From RGIG250 sp964540025 (GTDB taxonomy: Bacteria > Bacillota > Negativicutes > Selenomonadales > Selenomonadaceae), in the NCBI GenBank assembly GCA_964540025.1, contig CAZIKQ010000005.1:1-64000 (forward strand): 64,000 nucleotides of DNA, written 5' to 3'. A model generated the notes under the pieces. That model was not told the origin of the DNA. It searched no databases and worked only from the letters and a program-made list of their open reading frames with translations. This document shows positions 54,707 through 63,326 of the stretch, piece by piece; the stretch's first letter is position 1, and each line of letters begins with the position of its first letter. Made by a program: the position numbers and the translations under genes.

Positions 54707-55522
54707 TCACTCGTGGCTCTTGGGATCCATAATATCCCGGAGACAGTCGCCCCACGTGTTGAAGATGGCTACGACCGCCAGGATTGCCAGCCCTGGATAA
54801 ATCATAACCCAGGGCGCGGTCTGAATAACCTGACGGCCTTCATTGAGCATAAGACCCCACTCCGGCGTAGGAGGCTGAGCGCCAAAACCGAGAAAAGAAA
54901 GACCGGCAATTTCCATTATCATAGTACCGATATCCATTGCCGCAGTGACGATGATAGTCAAAATAATGTTCGGCAGAATATGACGATAAAGTATCTGGAA
55001 TGGTCTCGTACCGTTTGTTACTGCCGCCGCCACAAAATCACGGTCACGTATCTTCAAAGTCAGAGAACGAGCCAACCGGGCATACTTGGTCCAGCCGACG
55101 ATGGTAAGCGCCAGAATGGTATTTATGGCGCTGCCGCCCATGATACCGGCGATTGCTATCGCCAGAACGATACCGGGAAATGCCAGCATCAAATCCGAAA
55201 ATCTCATAAGAACCATGTCCACCTTGCCGCCACAATAGCCGGCAACGATGCCTACCGCAGTACCGATAGCGGTCATCAGGAATACGATAAGCATAGTCAT
55301 GGACAAGGAAACCCTGGCTCCGTAGAGAATACGGGCAAAGCAATCGCGACCCAGCTTGTCTGTACCGAAAATGTGGGGACCGCCCGGCTCCATGAGAGCC
55401 TCTCTCATATTTGTAGTATAAGGGTCGTAGGAGGTAATTATCGGAGCCAAAGCAGCGGCGGCAATAATCAGGATCACGAGACCCGTAAATATTCTGAATG
55501 TTGTTTTATCATCCATCTTCAT
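54707..55522 (-). CDS. ABC transporter permease (NikC/DppC-like)
   Basis: Inner-membrane permease (271 aa, about six spans). N-terminal HIFGTDKLGRDCFARILYG and the EAA loop AAAVTNGTRPFQILYRHILP are typical. Abuts the partner permease and precedes the binding protein by 54 bases. Confidence 0.92.
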   Translation of the reverse strand: MKMDDKTTFRIFTGLVILIIAAAALAPIITSYDPYTTNMREALMEPGGPHIFGTDKLGRDCFARILYGARVSLSMTMLIVFLMTAIGTAVGIVAGYCGGKVDMVLMRFSDLMLAFPGIVLAIAIAGIMGGSAINTILALTIVGWTKYARLARSLTLKIRDRDFVAAAVTNGTRPFQILYRHILPNIILTIIVTAAMDIGTMIMEIAGLSFLGFGAQPPTPEWGLMLNEGRQVIQTAPWVMIYPGLAILAVVAIFNTWGDCLRDIMDPKSHE

Positions 55523-56464
55523 TTAGCGAGTCCCCTTTCTAATCCGCGGATCAAGATAGTGATACGAGCAATCGATTACAAAGTTGATAATCATGTAAAA
55601 AGAAGCAATCCACAGGACAAAGCCCATAACAAGAGGATAATCTCGCATCTCAATAGAACGAACCGCCAGTTTGCCCAAACCTGGCCAGCCGAATACCATT
55701 TCAATAACCGCAGAACCGCCCAGAAGCCAGCCAATCGTCAAACCAAGAAGGGTTATCAGCGGAAGGCAGGCGTTCGGCATAATGTGATGCCAAAGAATAC
55801 GGCTCATAGGAATGCCCCTGGCCTTTGCCCCCATTACATAATCCTGGTTTAACTCTTCAAGAACCGCTGTACGAACCTGACGGGTATATTTGGCCGCCAT
55901 AGAAATAGCCAAAGTAACAGCCGGAAGAACCATTCTCCGAAACTCAACTTCACCGCCGGCAATGGGGAACCATCCAAGTTGAAGGCCAAATACATAGAGG
56001 AGCATTAAGCCAACCCAGAAAGTCGGCATCGATATCCCGATGAAAGTCAGGAAGCGGATCCCATTGTCAATCAGGGTATTGCGCTTAAGAGCGGAAATAA
56101 TACCGAGGGGAAGAGACACAACGATCATGATAAACAAAGAGGACCCGGCGAGTAAAAGAGTTCCCGGCAGCGCCTCCATCAGCTTCTGAGCGACCGGGAC
56201 CCGGGCAGAGTAGGACATGCCCATGTCACCGGTAAGAACCCCGCCGAGCCAGCGGATATACTGAATGTGGAAAGGCTGATCAAGGCCAAGCTGCTTTCTC
56301 GTCTCTTCAATGACCTCCCGTGGAATTATGACATCGCCAACCTCCAATAGCATTTCGACAGGATCACCTGGGGCAACGTAGGTGAGTGCAAAGGTAAGAA
56401 ATGTTACGCCCAGGAGCGTCAACATCATCTGCACGAGGCGATGTAATATTTCTTTCCCTTTCAA
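55523..56464 (-). CDS. ABC transporter permease (NikB/DppB-like)
   Basis: Inner-membrane permease (313 aa, six spans). FALTYVAPGDPVEMLL and the EAA loop KARGIPMSRILWHHIMPNA match NikB/DppB. Start is TTG 56464, eight bases after GGGAG; the ATG just upstream is out of frame and meets a stop at once. First gene of the ABC operon. Confidence 0.92.
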   Translation of the reverse strand: MKGKEILHRLVQMMLTLLGVTFLTFALTYVAPGDPVEMLLEVGDVIIPREVIEETRKQLGLDQPFHIQYIRWLGGVLTGDMGMSYSARVPVAQKLMEALPGTLLLAGSSLFIMIVVSLPLGIISALKRNTLIDNGIRFLTFIGISMPTFWVGLMLLYVFGLQLGWFPIAGGEVEFRRMVLPAVTLAISMAAKYTRQVRTAVLEELNQDYVMGAKARGIPMSRILWHHIMPNACLPLITLLGLTIGWLLGGSAVIEMVFGWPGLGKLAVRSIEMRDYPLVMGFVLWIASFYMIINFVIDCSYHYLDPRIRKGTR

Positions 56465-56552
56465 AAAACCATCTCCCTTTTACGACTAAATAACCTTTAA
56501 CAAGTTCATGATATATCATTGCTATCAATAAACTTATTTTTTCATGTCCATT

Positions 56553-56582
56553 ATTTTAATTTATATATATTACATTTGTCAA
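56553..56582 (-). promoter_or_regulatory. Promoter of the ABC transporter operon (TTGACA-18-TAAAAT)
   Basis: Minus-strand TTGACA (56582-56577), 18-bp spacer and TAAAAT (56558-56553) in very AT-rich DNA, about 90 bases before the first permease. Confidence 0.65.
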
Positions 56583-56682
56583 GATTATATATCAAAAATA
56601 ATAAATTATACAAAGATTTTTCTACCATTGTTTTAATATTTAGTTATTATGAAATATTAAAATAGTTAATATTTATTAAAAA

Positions 56683-56732
56683 GTAAACAACAAAAGGAGG
56701 AAATTTTAGAATTTCCTCCTTTTGTTGTTTAC
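56683..56732 (-). terminator. Terminator after the M14 gene, 23-bp perfect stem
   Basis: Positions 56683-56705 and 56710-56732 are exact reverse complements with a 4-base loop, followed on the minus strand by TTTTTAATA. It separates the metal-ATPase/M14 unit from the ABC operon. Confidence 0.85.
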
Positions 56733-56755
56733 TACCAATCCTCAATATCTAATTT

Positions 56756-57793
56756 TTATTCAATCAGCTCATGGTGGTCATGCTGCGCGACCCCCGAATC
56801 GCCTGATTTATGAAGGAGCAAACAGCTTTGCTCAACAGCGCAGAACATAACGGGATCCCCTTTTCGGACGGAAAGGGCTGAAAGCTGGTACAGATCCGTG
56901 CCTTCTTCCACTGCCATAACCTCTTCTCTCACATTTCCAAACACATCGGTAATCGTTCCTACTATCTGTCCTTTTTTAACGATATCCCCTGGTTTCACTA
57001 AAGGCTTCCACAGCCCGCTTTCCTTTGCAATGATAGGGCGGGATGTTCCAAAATCATGAATGTGACCAAGATTTCGTCTTTCTTTTCCGTCATCGTATAT
57101 GCCGAAGTATTTCATTATGCGATACATATCAGCCAGATAGCCAATTTCGTCATTTTCATTCCAGACGCAATTACCTCCCCGCTCAATCAAAATCCCCGGC
57201 AAATCATTCTGGGCTGCCGCGGCAATACTTCCATTGGGAGACTGGGACTGAACCATCATGTGAATGTAAAGATTCTTTGCCGCTTCCCTGGATTTCTCAA
57301 TTACCTCAGGTTTTGCCAATACCGAATAATAAAAGTGCGGTATCAAGTCCTCGTGAAGGTCGCCACTGTGGAGATCCATGTAGAAGTCGTATCCCCTGCC
57401 CATTTCCCGAGTGATAAACCAGGCGATTTTTTCCGCCGCAGTTCCATCCTCCTTGCCGGGGTAAACCCGGTTAATATTTTTTCCGTCTGCCGGAACGATA
57501 GCCGCCCTTCGCTCCATGAAGGCCCCGCCGTTGACCAAATGTAGAATTGTCAGGGAGCCTGACATTTTCAGCGGGTCAATCCGGCGGACCAGCTGAGCTG
57601 TAGCCAGAATACCCGGATACTCATTACCATGTATTCCCGCGGTGATAAGTATCCGTTTTCCCGGCTTTATCCCGTTGATCAGGGTAAAGGGAACGTCGGG
57701 AGTATCATCGGTTATGCTGATATATCCCTGCACCTTTGTTCCCGGCTTTGCCACATACCCACAAAATTCAATATCCTGTAAATTATTATCCAT
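56756..57793 (-). CDS. M14/AstE-aspartoacylase-like zinc hydrolase
   Basis: Zinc amidohydrolase of the succinylglutamate desuccinylase/aspartoacylase group (345 aa). The zinc ligands are visible as AGIHGNEYPG (HxxE) and MDLHSGDLH. A C-terminal beta-domain follows (about 250-330) and the protein ends QHDHHELIE. It should cleave an amide bond in an N-acyl amino acid or similar compound; the substrate is unknown. The frame opens at TTG 57832, overlapping the P-type ATPase stop, but ATG 57793 has AGGAG about 11 bases upstream and fits better. Either way it belongs to the ATPase transcript. Confidence 0.85.
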   Translation of the reverse strand: MDNNLQDIEFCGYVAKPGTKVQGYISITDDTPDVPFTLINGIKPGKRILITAGIHGNEYPGILATAQLVRRIDPLKMSGSLTILHLVNGGAFMERRAAIVPADGKNINRVYPGKEDGTAAEKIAWFITREMGRGYDFYMDLHSGDLHEDLIPHFYYSVLAKPEVIEKSREAAKNLYIHMMVQSQSPNGSIAAAAQNDLPGILIERGGNCVWNENDEIGYLADMYRIMKYFGIYDDGKERRNLGHIHDFGTSRPIIAKESGLWKPLVKPGDIVKKGQIVGTITDVFGNVREEVMAVEEGTDLYQLSALSVRKGDPVMFCAVEQSCLLLHKSGDSGVAQHDHHELIE

Positions 57794-57828
57794 TACCAGA
57801 ATTTCTCCTGTTCTCATGTCAAGCGCTA

Positions 57829-59748
57829 TCAATTACCGTGAGCGCACAGCAGGTCGGACTTATCCACCTGAAGCGCTCTGATGGCATTCAAAATCGCAAT
57901 GACCATAACGCCAACATCGGCAAAAATTGCGAACCACATATTTGCGTAACCGACAGCCCCGAGGATGATGCAGAAGACCTTTACGCCGATCGCCAGCCAA
58001 ATATTTTGGGTGACAATAGCGAGGGTCTTCCGGGCGATCCGCATGGCAAAGGGTATCCTCGCCGGGTCATCATCCATGATGACGATATCAGCAGCCTCAA
58101 TGGCGGCATCAGAACCCAGGGCGCCCATGGCAATCCCCACATCAGCCCTGGTAAGCACCGGAGCGTCGTTTATTCCATCCCCCACAAAAGCCAGCTGTTC
58201 TTTCCCCTTCTTTTCTGCCAAAAGCTTTTCAACTTCCTCCACCTTGTTGCCGGGGAGGAGCTCCGCGCGGTACATATCAAGACCAAGTTCTTCGGCCACT
58301 GCCCGGGCAGTATTTGCTGTATCGCCGGTAAGCATTACGGTCTTTGTTACACCTTCCTGCTTCAAACCTTTAATAGCAGCGGCAGAACATTCCTTTACGA
58401 CGTCAGAAATAACGATGAATCCGGCGTATACTCCGTCAACAGCTACATGGATTATAGTACCCGGCACATTTGGATTTTCAACGTTAATATTCAGCTTTGC
58501 CATGAGGCGCTTGTTACCGGCGGCAACCTTGCGGCCGTCAACCACCGCCATTACACCATGACCGCTGATTTCTTCGTAATCAACAACCTCTCTTTTATCG
58601 ATGTCTTTCCCGTAGGCTTTTTTCAGGCTCAGGCTTATGGGATGCTTAGAGAAGCTTTCCGCATGGGCAGCGTAGCGAATAAGCTCCTCTCTGCTCATAC
58701 CCTGAGGCTCGACTTTTGTTACTTCAAATACTCCCTTAGTGAGAGTGCCCGTCTTATCAAAGACAATACATTTCGTTTCAGCAAGGGCTTCCAGATAGTT
58801 GGACCCCTTTACCAGGATACCGTTTGCGCTTGCTCCGCCAATGCCGCCAAAGAAACTCAGGGGAATGGAAATAACCAGGGCGCAGGGGCAGCTGATTACC
58901 AGCATGATGAGAGCCCGTTCGATCCAAATGCTCCATTCAGGTTCAAGCCCCATGAAAAAGCTACGGCCAACCGGCACACCTACCGCCAGCAGAACAGCAA
59001 GGAAGCAGACAATTGGAGTATATACCCGGGCAAAACGGGTAATGAACTTTTCACTGCGGGACTTTTTTGCTCCGGCATTTTCCACCATGTCAATAATTTT
59101 TGCCGCTGTTGATTCATCCGCTTCCTTTGTAGTGCGGACGCGGATCACGCCGGACATATTGATGCAGCCGGAGAGGACTTCGTCCCCTTCTTCTGCCTTG
59201 CGGGGCACGCTTTCGCCGGTAAGGGCACGGGTATCGATATTAGTAGTACCGCTTTCAATAACGCCGTCCAAAGGGATCCTTTCTCCCGGCTGTACAAGGA
59301 TCAGGGAACCGACCTCAACCTCATCAGGATCGACCTGCCTGATTTCTCCATCTTCCTCAATATTGGCGTAATCGGGACGAATATCCATCAGCTCGGTGAT
59401 ATTACGGCGGCTCCTGCCTACAGCGTAGCTCTGGAAAAGCTCCCCGATCTGGTAAAAAAGCATAACTGCGGCGCCTTCCTCATATTCACCGATGACCATA
59501 GCGCCGGAAGTGGCGATGGCCATAAGAAAATTTTCATCGAAGACGTCGCCATGAAAAATACCGAGAACCGCTTTCCGAAGAATGTCATAACCAATGACAA
59601 TATATGGGATGAGGTACAATCCTGCTTCTGCCATTCTGCGGGAATCTTCATCAGGGAAAACACCTTCAAGGGGCAAAAAATGCAGCGTAATCATCAATAT
59701 AGACGTAATTACAATTCTTACCAGCGTCACTTTTTGTTTCTTGCTCAT
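57829..59748 (-). CDS. Zn/Cd/Pb-type P1B-2 ATPase
   Basis: Heavy-metal efflux ATPase (639 aa) of the ZntA/CadA type. TGES at 177-180, CPC at 287-289 in membrane helix 6, phosphorylation motif DKTGT at 331-335, SKHP near 368, GDGIND at 523-528, and a helix 7-8 pattern N-x7-K then FADVG that marks the Zn/Cd group rather than copper. It has no N-terminal metal-binding domain; that domain is encoded by the upstream gene. GGAGGTG precedes the ATG. Confidence 0.93.
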   Translation of the reverse strand: MSKKQKVTLVRIVITSILMITLHFLPLEGVFPDEDSRRMAEAGLYLIPYIVIGYDILRKAVLGIFHGDVFDENFLMAIATSGAMVIGEYEEGAAVMLFYQIGELFQSYAVGRSRRNITELMDIRPDYANIEEDGEIRQVDPDEVEVGSLILVQPGERIPLDGVIESGTTNIDTRALTGESVPRKAEEGDEVLSGCINMSGVIRVRTTKEADESTAAKIIDMVENAGAKKSRSEKFITRFARVYTPIVCFLAVLLAVGVPVGRSFFMGLEPEWSIWIERALIMLVISCPCALVISIPLSFFGGIGGASANGILVKGSNYLEALAETKCIVFDKTGTLTKGVFEVTKVEPQGMSREELIRYAAHAESFSKHPISLSLKKAYGKDIDKREVVDYEEISGHGVMAVVDGRKVAAGNKRLMAKLNINVENPNVPGTIIHVAVDGVYAGFIVISDVVKECSAAAIKGLKQEGVTKTVMLTGDTANTARAVAEELGLDMYRAELLPGNKVEEVEKLLAEKKGKEQLAFVGDGINDAPVLTRADVGIAMGALGSDAAIEAADIVIMDDDPARIPFAMRIARKTLAIVTQNIWLAIGVKVFCIILGAVGYANMWFAIFADVGVMVIAILNAIRALQVDKSDLLCAHGN

Positions 59749-59792
59749 TGGATATACACCTCCAGGATATTTACTAAATATTTAATGCAGCG

Positions 59793-60014
59793 TCACTTTA
59801 CAAATATTTCACAGTCCGGCTCTACCTTCCTGGCTGCGGCAACTACAGCCTTAGTTACAGCATCAACATCAGCGCCATCAGCAAATTCAACAGTCATCTT
59901 CTGAGCCATGAACGCGATTGACACGTTTTCAACCCCTTCTACCTTCGCAACGGCATCCTCAATTTTGAGGGCGCAGGCAGCGCAATCAATTTCAGTCTTA
60001 AATTTCCTTTTCAT
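59793..60014 (-). CDS. Free-standing HMA metal-binding protein
   Basis: A 73-residue ferredoxin-like HMA domain with the metal site EIDCAACALKIEDA (CxxC) near the N-terminus. It resembles the N-terminal domain missing from the next gene's ATPase, 44 bases downstream, and may hand Zn or Cd to it. ATG 60014 follows GGAGGA by seven bases; a TTG two codons earlier is the only alternative. Confidence 0.9.
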   Translation of the reverse strand: MKRKFKTEIDCAACALKIEDAVAKVEGVENVSIAFMAQKMTVEFADGADVDAVTKAVVAAARKVEPDCEIFVK

Positions 60015-60074
60015 AGTCAATTCCTCCGTATAGTTATTTTCGTAAGGATGCGTACATCAGCACCTCTTTTATAT

Positions 60075-60107
60075 GAATATATAATCATATATTCTTTTAT
60101 TTGTCAA
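60075..60107 (-). promoter_or_regulatory. Promoter and palindromic operator of the metal-ATPase unit
   Basis: Minus-strand TTGACA (60107-60102), 18-bp spacer and TATATA (60083-60078). A perfect 8-4-8 palindrome GAATATAT-aatc-ATATATTC (60075-60094) covers the -10 region. Its AT-rich GAATAT dyad resembles sites of ArsR/SmtB-type metal sensors such as CzrA or CadC. No such regulator gene is in the window. Confidence 0.65.
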
Positions 60108-60135
60108 CTGGTTTTTCACTGTTTCATAATAAATT

Positions 60136-60243
60136 TTACAAATAACCTTCAGCCAGTTTTTTAACTGCAATCGTACCGCATACAGCCTGCTGTACCCTCT
60201 TATCAGATGCCGTCTTACGCACGATGAAGATGTTTCCAACAAA
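60136..60243 (-). pseudogene. Possible gene remnant or very small ORF
   Basis: On the minus strand 36 codons are open to a TAA at 60136. From a GTG at 60222 they would give a 28-residue basic peptide beginning MRKTASDKRVQQAVCG. No ribosome site is seen and the 5' part merges with the metallophosphoesterase terminator. It reads like a protein C-terminus left by deletion, but chance is possible. Confidence 0.2.
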
Positions 60244-60286
60244 AAAAGACTATGAAAAATAACAACTTATCCTTCATAGTCTTTTT
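60243..60286 (-). terminator. Terminator of the metallophosphoesterase gene
   Basis: A 14-bp stem (60243-60256 with 60273-60286) bounded by A and T runs, beginning just after the stop codon; TTTTTTT follows on the minus strand. Confidence 0.85.
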
Positions 60287-60287
60287 A

Positions 60288-61487
60288 CTAATTCTGCAAG
60301 GTAAATACCGCTATCTCCGGAGGACAGCCAAGGCGGAAAGGAAACCAGCTTCCGTTGCCGCAGTGAACATAGCCAAGAGTCTTTTTTCTATCTTTTCCTT
60401 CTACAACGTACATACCTCTCATATACTTGAATGTATGAGGGACAAGGGGTATTCCAAATAGTCCGATCTGTCCGCCGTGAGTGTGCCCGCAAAGGACGGC
60501 AGCCGCCCCTTCTTCCGCGCCTGAGTCAATAAAATCCGGATGGTGAGCCAACAATATAGAAGCAGCTCCCTCCGGGACAGCCTTGTGCGCCTCCCTGGTG
60601 TATTCCTTTACCTGCCGGGAAAATAAATCTCGGCGGCGGGGATAATCAACTCCGGCAATATATAAGGCTTCTGCCGTCCCAGCTTTCCCGGCAACACATA
60701 TTGCCTGATTCCGCAGTACTTTTACTTTGGACCGGGACAGGCCTTTCTCAATAAGTGACAGATCCCTGAAGTATTCGTGATTTCCAAATATGTAAATAAT
60801 TCCATCTTTGAATTTATCACAATAGCGATTAACTATTTCGATTGCTTCCTCATTTGTCTCATTATCGTCAAAAATATCTCCCGTCATGACCAGCAGATCA
60901 CCGCCGAGACCGGCTGCTTTCTCCAAAAGCTGTTCAAATCGTTCAGTAGTGAGAAACGGGCCGCAGTGAACATCGCTGAGCTGGATTATCCGGTAACCCT
61001 TCAGCGCTTTATGGGCCTGGTTTTGCAGAGGAACAGCAAAGCTATTGATGACGGTATCATCCTTTTCCACCAATCCTCCATAAAGACCAGCCGCAATTGC
61101 TGCCGTTGGATATAGGACAGCACCCTTCAACAGCTTTCTCCTCTCCTTATCCAGCGGGCTGATAAGGGGAGAGCTTATCAATCGCCGGACATAGCGCGTG
61201 CCAACACTTAATGCCACAAACACGATAAAAAGCAGCTCTATCATCACAATGACTGAGAAAGTATGAAGAATTATTCTGGTGGCTTCGTTCATATTTCCCC
61301 AGCACCATCCCATGACAGCGGTTGAAATGGCATTGAAGAGAACCAGAGTGATCCTCAGTCTTTTGCAGGTTGAGCCTGTAGCCACATATCTGGCTGACCA
61401 CACGGCTGCAATGGTCAATAAAAGAATGACCCCGGCAAGAAGTACGTAGAATATTATCATAATAATTCCCTCGATAATTTCCATCAT
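60288..61487 (-). CDS. Membrane-anchored metallophosphoesterase (YkuE/YaeI-like)
   Basis: Calcineurin-type phosphoesterase (399 aa). Four N-terminal membrane helices (about 1-105) precede a basic KERRKLLKG stretch and another hydrophobic segment. The catalytic domain (about 160-399) then shows QLSDVHCG, MTGDIFDD, FGNHEYF, LLAHHPD and CGHTHGGQIG, the complete metal-ligand set. Such proteins hydrolyse lipid or nucleotide phosphoesters; the substrate is unknown. The start lies just after the tRNA-Leu terminator, whose 3' arm contains the ribosome site GAGGGG. Confidence 0.9.
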   Translation of the reverse strand: MMEIIEGIIMIIFYVLLAGVILLLTIAAVWSARYVATGSTCKRLRITLVLFNAISTAVMGWCWGNMNEATRIILHTFSVIVMIELLFIVFVALSVGTRYVRRLISSPLISPLDKERRKLLKGAVLYPTAAIAAGLYGGLVEKDDTVINSFAVPLQNQAHKALKGYRIIQLSDVHCGPFLTTERFEQLLEKAAGLGGDLLVMTGDIFDDNETNEEAIEIVNRYCDKFKDGIIYIFGNHEYFRDLSLIEKGLSRSKVKVLRNQAICVAGKAGTAEALYIAGVDYPRRRDLFSRQVKEYTREAHKAVPEGAASILLAHHPDFIDSGAEEGAAAVLCGHTHGGQIGLFGIPLVPHTFKYMRGMYVVEGKDRKKTLGYVHCGNGSWFPFRLGCPPEIAVFTLQN

Positions 61488-61492
61488 ACAAA

Positions 61493-61519
61493 AGCCCCTC
61501 AGGCTACTCCTGAAGGGCT
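61493..61519 (-). terminator. Terminator of tRNA-Leu overlapping a ribosome site
   Basis: An 11-bp stem with one G-U (61493-61503 with 61509-61519), followed on the minus strand by TTTTG. Its 3' arm carries the GAGGGG used by the metallophosphoesterase gene. Confidence 0.75.
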
Positions 61520-61530
61520 AAAATTTACTG

Positions 61531-61616
61531 TGGTGCCGAAGGCGGGACTCGAACCCGCACGATTTGTGGTCGCTTGATTTTGAGTCAAGTGCGTCTGCCA
61601 ATTCCGCCACTTCGGC
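61531..61616 (-). tRNA. tRNA-Leu (anticodon CAA)
   Basis: Acceptor stem GCCGAAG/CTTCGGC, discriminator A and encoded CCA. Anticodon arm CTTGA-CTCAAAA-TCAAG gives CAA (reads UUG). The long variable arm and GGTTCGAGTCC T-loop are class II leucine features. Confidence 0.95.
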
Positions 61617-61639
61617 ACTGATTTGATGTTGACCAAGAA

Positions 61640-61668
61640 ATAGTAACACACCAATGGTTGTTAGTCAA
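61640..61668 (-). promoter_or_regulatory. tRNA-Leu promoter (TTGACT-17-TACTAT)
   Basis: Minus-strand TTGACT (61668-61663), 17-bp spacer and TACTAT (61645-61640), 23 bases before the mature tRNA. Confidence 0.7.
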
Positions 61669-61698
61669 TATATCGGACAAAAATATTGGAGCATAAAA

Positions 61699-61722
61699 GA
61701 GACCGCCCATTGAGGCGGTCTC
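61699..61722 (-). terminator. Terminator of ilvNC
   Basis: GAGACCGCC/GGCGGTCTC 9-bp stem followed on the minus strand by TTTTATG, 22 bases after the ilvC stop. Confidence 0.85.
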
Positions 61723-61744
61723 ACAGAAGCGGCCTGACTACCGA

Positions 61745-62761
61745 TCAATCCTTTGACAGGTCACTGCCATCTTTAAGCCAGCTCATCATGCTGCGGAGCT
61801 GGGCGCCGACCTTCTCAATTGGATGTTCTGCATGAATACGGCGCTGAGCCAGGAAGTGAGCCCGACCAGCCGCCCGGTTCTCCAGCAACCAGTTCCTGGC
61901 AAAGGTGCCATCCTGAATCTCGGTGAGGATCTGCTTCATAATCTTCTTGGTCTCCGCATTGCAGACCCGGGGACCGGATACATAATCACCGTACTCCGCA
62001 GTATCGGAAACAGAGGTACGCATCTTGGCCATACCGCCTTCATACATGAGGTCGACGATGAGCTTCATTTCATGGAAGCACTCAAAATAGGCGATTTCCG
62101 GCTGATAGCCTGCCTCAACAAGGGTCTCGAAGCCGTTCTGAATGAGGTGGGTCACTCCGCCGCAAAGGACAGCCTGCTCGCCGAAGAGGTCAGTCTCGGT
62201 TTCTTCCTTAAAGGTAGTCTGAATGATACCTGCGCGGGTACCGCCAATGCCGCGGGCATAAGCCTGGGCAAGATCGAAACAATTGCCGGTTGCATCCTGA
62301 TAAACGGCAAATACATCCGGAACGCCGCCGCCTTCAACATAAGTGCGGCGAACGAGATGCCCGGGGCCCTTCGGGGCAACCATGAATACGTCTACGTCAG
62401 CCGGAGGAATGATCTGCTTGAAATGGATATTGAAGCCATGGGCAAAAGCCAGCGCTTTGCCAGCGGAAAGGTTCGGAGCGATTTCGCTCTTGTAAACATC
62501 AGCCTGCTTCTCATCCGGAATAAGGATCATGATGATATCGCTGTCTTTGGTAGCCTGAGCTACAGTCTTGACAGTGAGTCCCTTGCTCTCAGCCACAGCC
62601 TTGGATTTGGAACCCTCGTAAAGGCCGACACACACGTCGATACCGGACTCCTTCAGGTTCAGTGCATGAGCATGACCCTGAGAACCGTAGCCGATGATTG
62701 CGACCTTTTTACCCTTCATGATGTCCCAATTTACATCCTGATCATAGTAAGTTTTTGCCAT
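61745..62761 (-). CDS. ilvC: Ketol-acid reductoisomerase
   Basis: Second enzyme of valine/isoleucine synthesis (338 aa, class I short form); isomerises and reduces acetolactate or acetohydroxybutyrate. The Rossmann motif is IIGYGSQGHAHALNLKESG, and metal-binding acids lie in TETDLFGEQAVLCGG and YFECFHEMKLIVDL. ATG 62761 follows GAGGAGAGAG; the frame extends to 62818 within ilvN. It overlaps ilvN by 20 bases. Confidence 0.97.
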   Translation of the reverse strand: MAKTYYDQDVNWDIMKGKKVAIIGYGSQGHAHALNLKESGIDVCVGLYEGSKSKAVAESKGLTVKTVAQATKDSDIIMILIPDEKQADVYKSEIAPNLSAGKALAFAHGFNIHFKQIIPPADVDVFMVAPKGPGHLVRRTYVEGGGVPDVFAVYQDATGNCFDLAQAYARGIGGTRAGIIQTTFKEETETDLFGEQAVLCGGVTHLIQNGFETLVEAGYQPEIAYFECFHEMKLIVDLMYEGGMAKMRTSVSDTAEYGDYVSGPRVCNAETKKIMKQILTEIQDGTFARNWLLENRAAGRAHFLAQRRIHAEHPIEKVGAQLRSMMSWLKDGSDLSKD

Positions 62762-63272
62762 AATACTCTCTCTCCTCACAATGTTCATAAATGGTATGGA
62801 CGCCGCGCTCCAACCCAATGAGACCAGTACGGATTACCTCAAGGGTTCCATAAGGCTTCAACAGCTCAAGGAATGCGGTTACCTTTGAATCCTCTCCGGT
62901 AATTTCAAATACCAGAGTTTCCGGCTGCACATCAATGACGTGGGCCCGGAACAGTTCTGCCATCTTCAGTACATCAAGGCGATCCTTGTCATCTGCCCTC
63001 ACCTTTATCATGGTGAGTCCCCGGAAGACTGAGGAGCTGTCATCAAGGCGACGGACAGCTACAACATCCGGCAATTTTTCAAGCTGCTTAATCATTTGGT
63101 CAATGACACCTTCGTCAGCATGAACGACAACGGTTATGCGGGAATAGTCCGGTGACTGGGTGACCCCTACCGCCAGGCTGTCGATGTTGAACTCTCGACG
63201 GGAAAACATGCCTGCAATCCGCACGAGGACGCCTGGTTGATTTTCTACCAGAATTGATAAAATATTACGCAT
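62742..63272 (-). CDS. ilvN: Acetolactate synthase small (regulatory) subunit
   Basis: Regulatory subunit (176 aa) that senses valine. N-terminal ACT domain (RNILSILVENQPGVLVRIAGMF, then NIDSLAVG) and the C-terminal ALS-small domain. The catalytic subunit gene ilvB is not next to it: upstream is dedA. GAGG precedes the ATG. Confidence 0.95.
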   Translation of the reverse strand: MRNILSILVENQPGVLVRIAGMFSRREFNIDSLAVGVTQSPDYSRITVVVHADEGVIDQMIKQLEKLPDVVAVRRLDDSSSVFRGLTMIKVRADDKDRLDVLKMAELFRAHVIDVQPETLVFEITGEDSKVTAFLELLKPYGTLEVIRTGLIGLERGVHTIYEHCEEREYYGKNLL

Positions 63273-63326
63273 TAGCTAAACCTCACTGCAAATTTCTGTA
63301 AACATGTAAACTATCGATATTCCGGT

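Noticed and set aside
54713..55852. 379-codon plus-strand frame opposite the permease genes
   Set aside because: Long only because the opposite strand codes for hydrophobic proteins; it has no ribosome site, domain or sensible composition.
57736..59112. 458-codon plus-strand frame opposite the P-type ATPase
   Set aside because: It covers a complete P1B ATPase with all motifs on the other strand; a shadow frame.
61823..62821. 332-codon plus-strand frame opposite ilvC
   Set aside because: ilvC is unmistakable on the minus strand; the antisense frame has no start signals.
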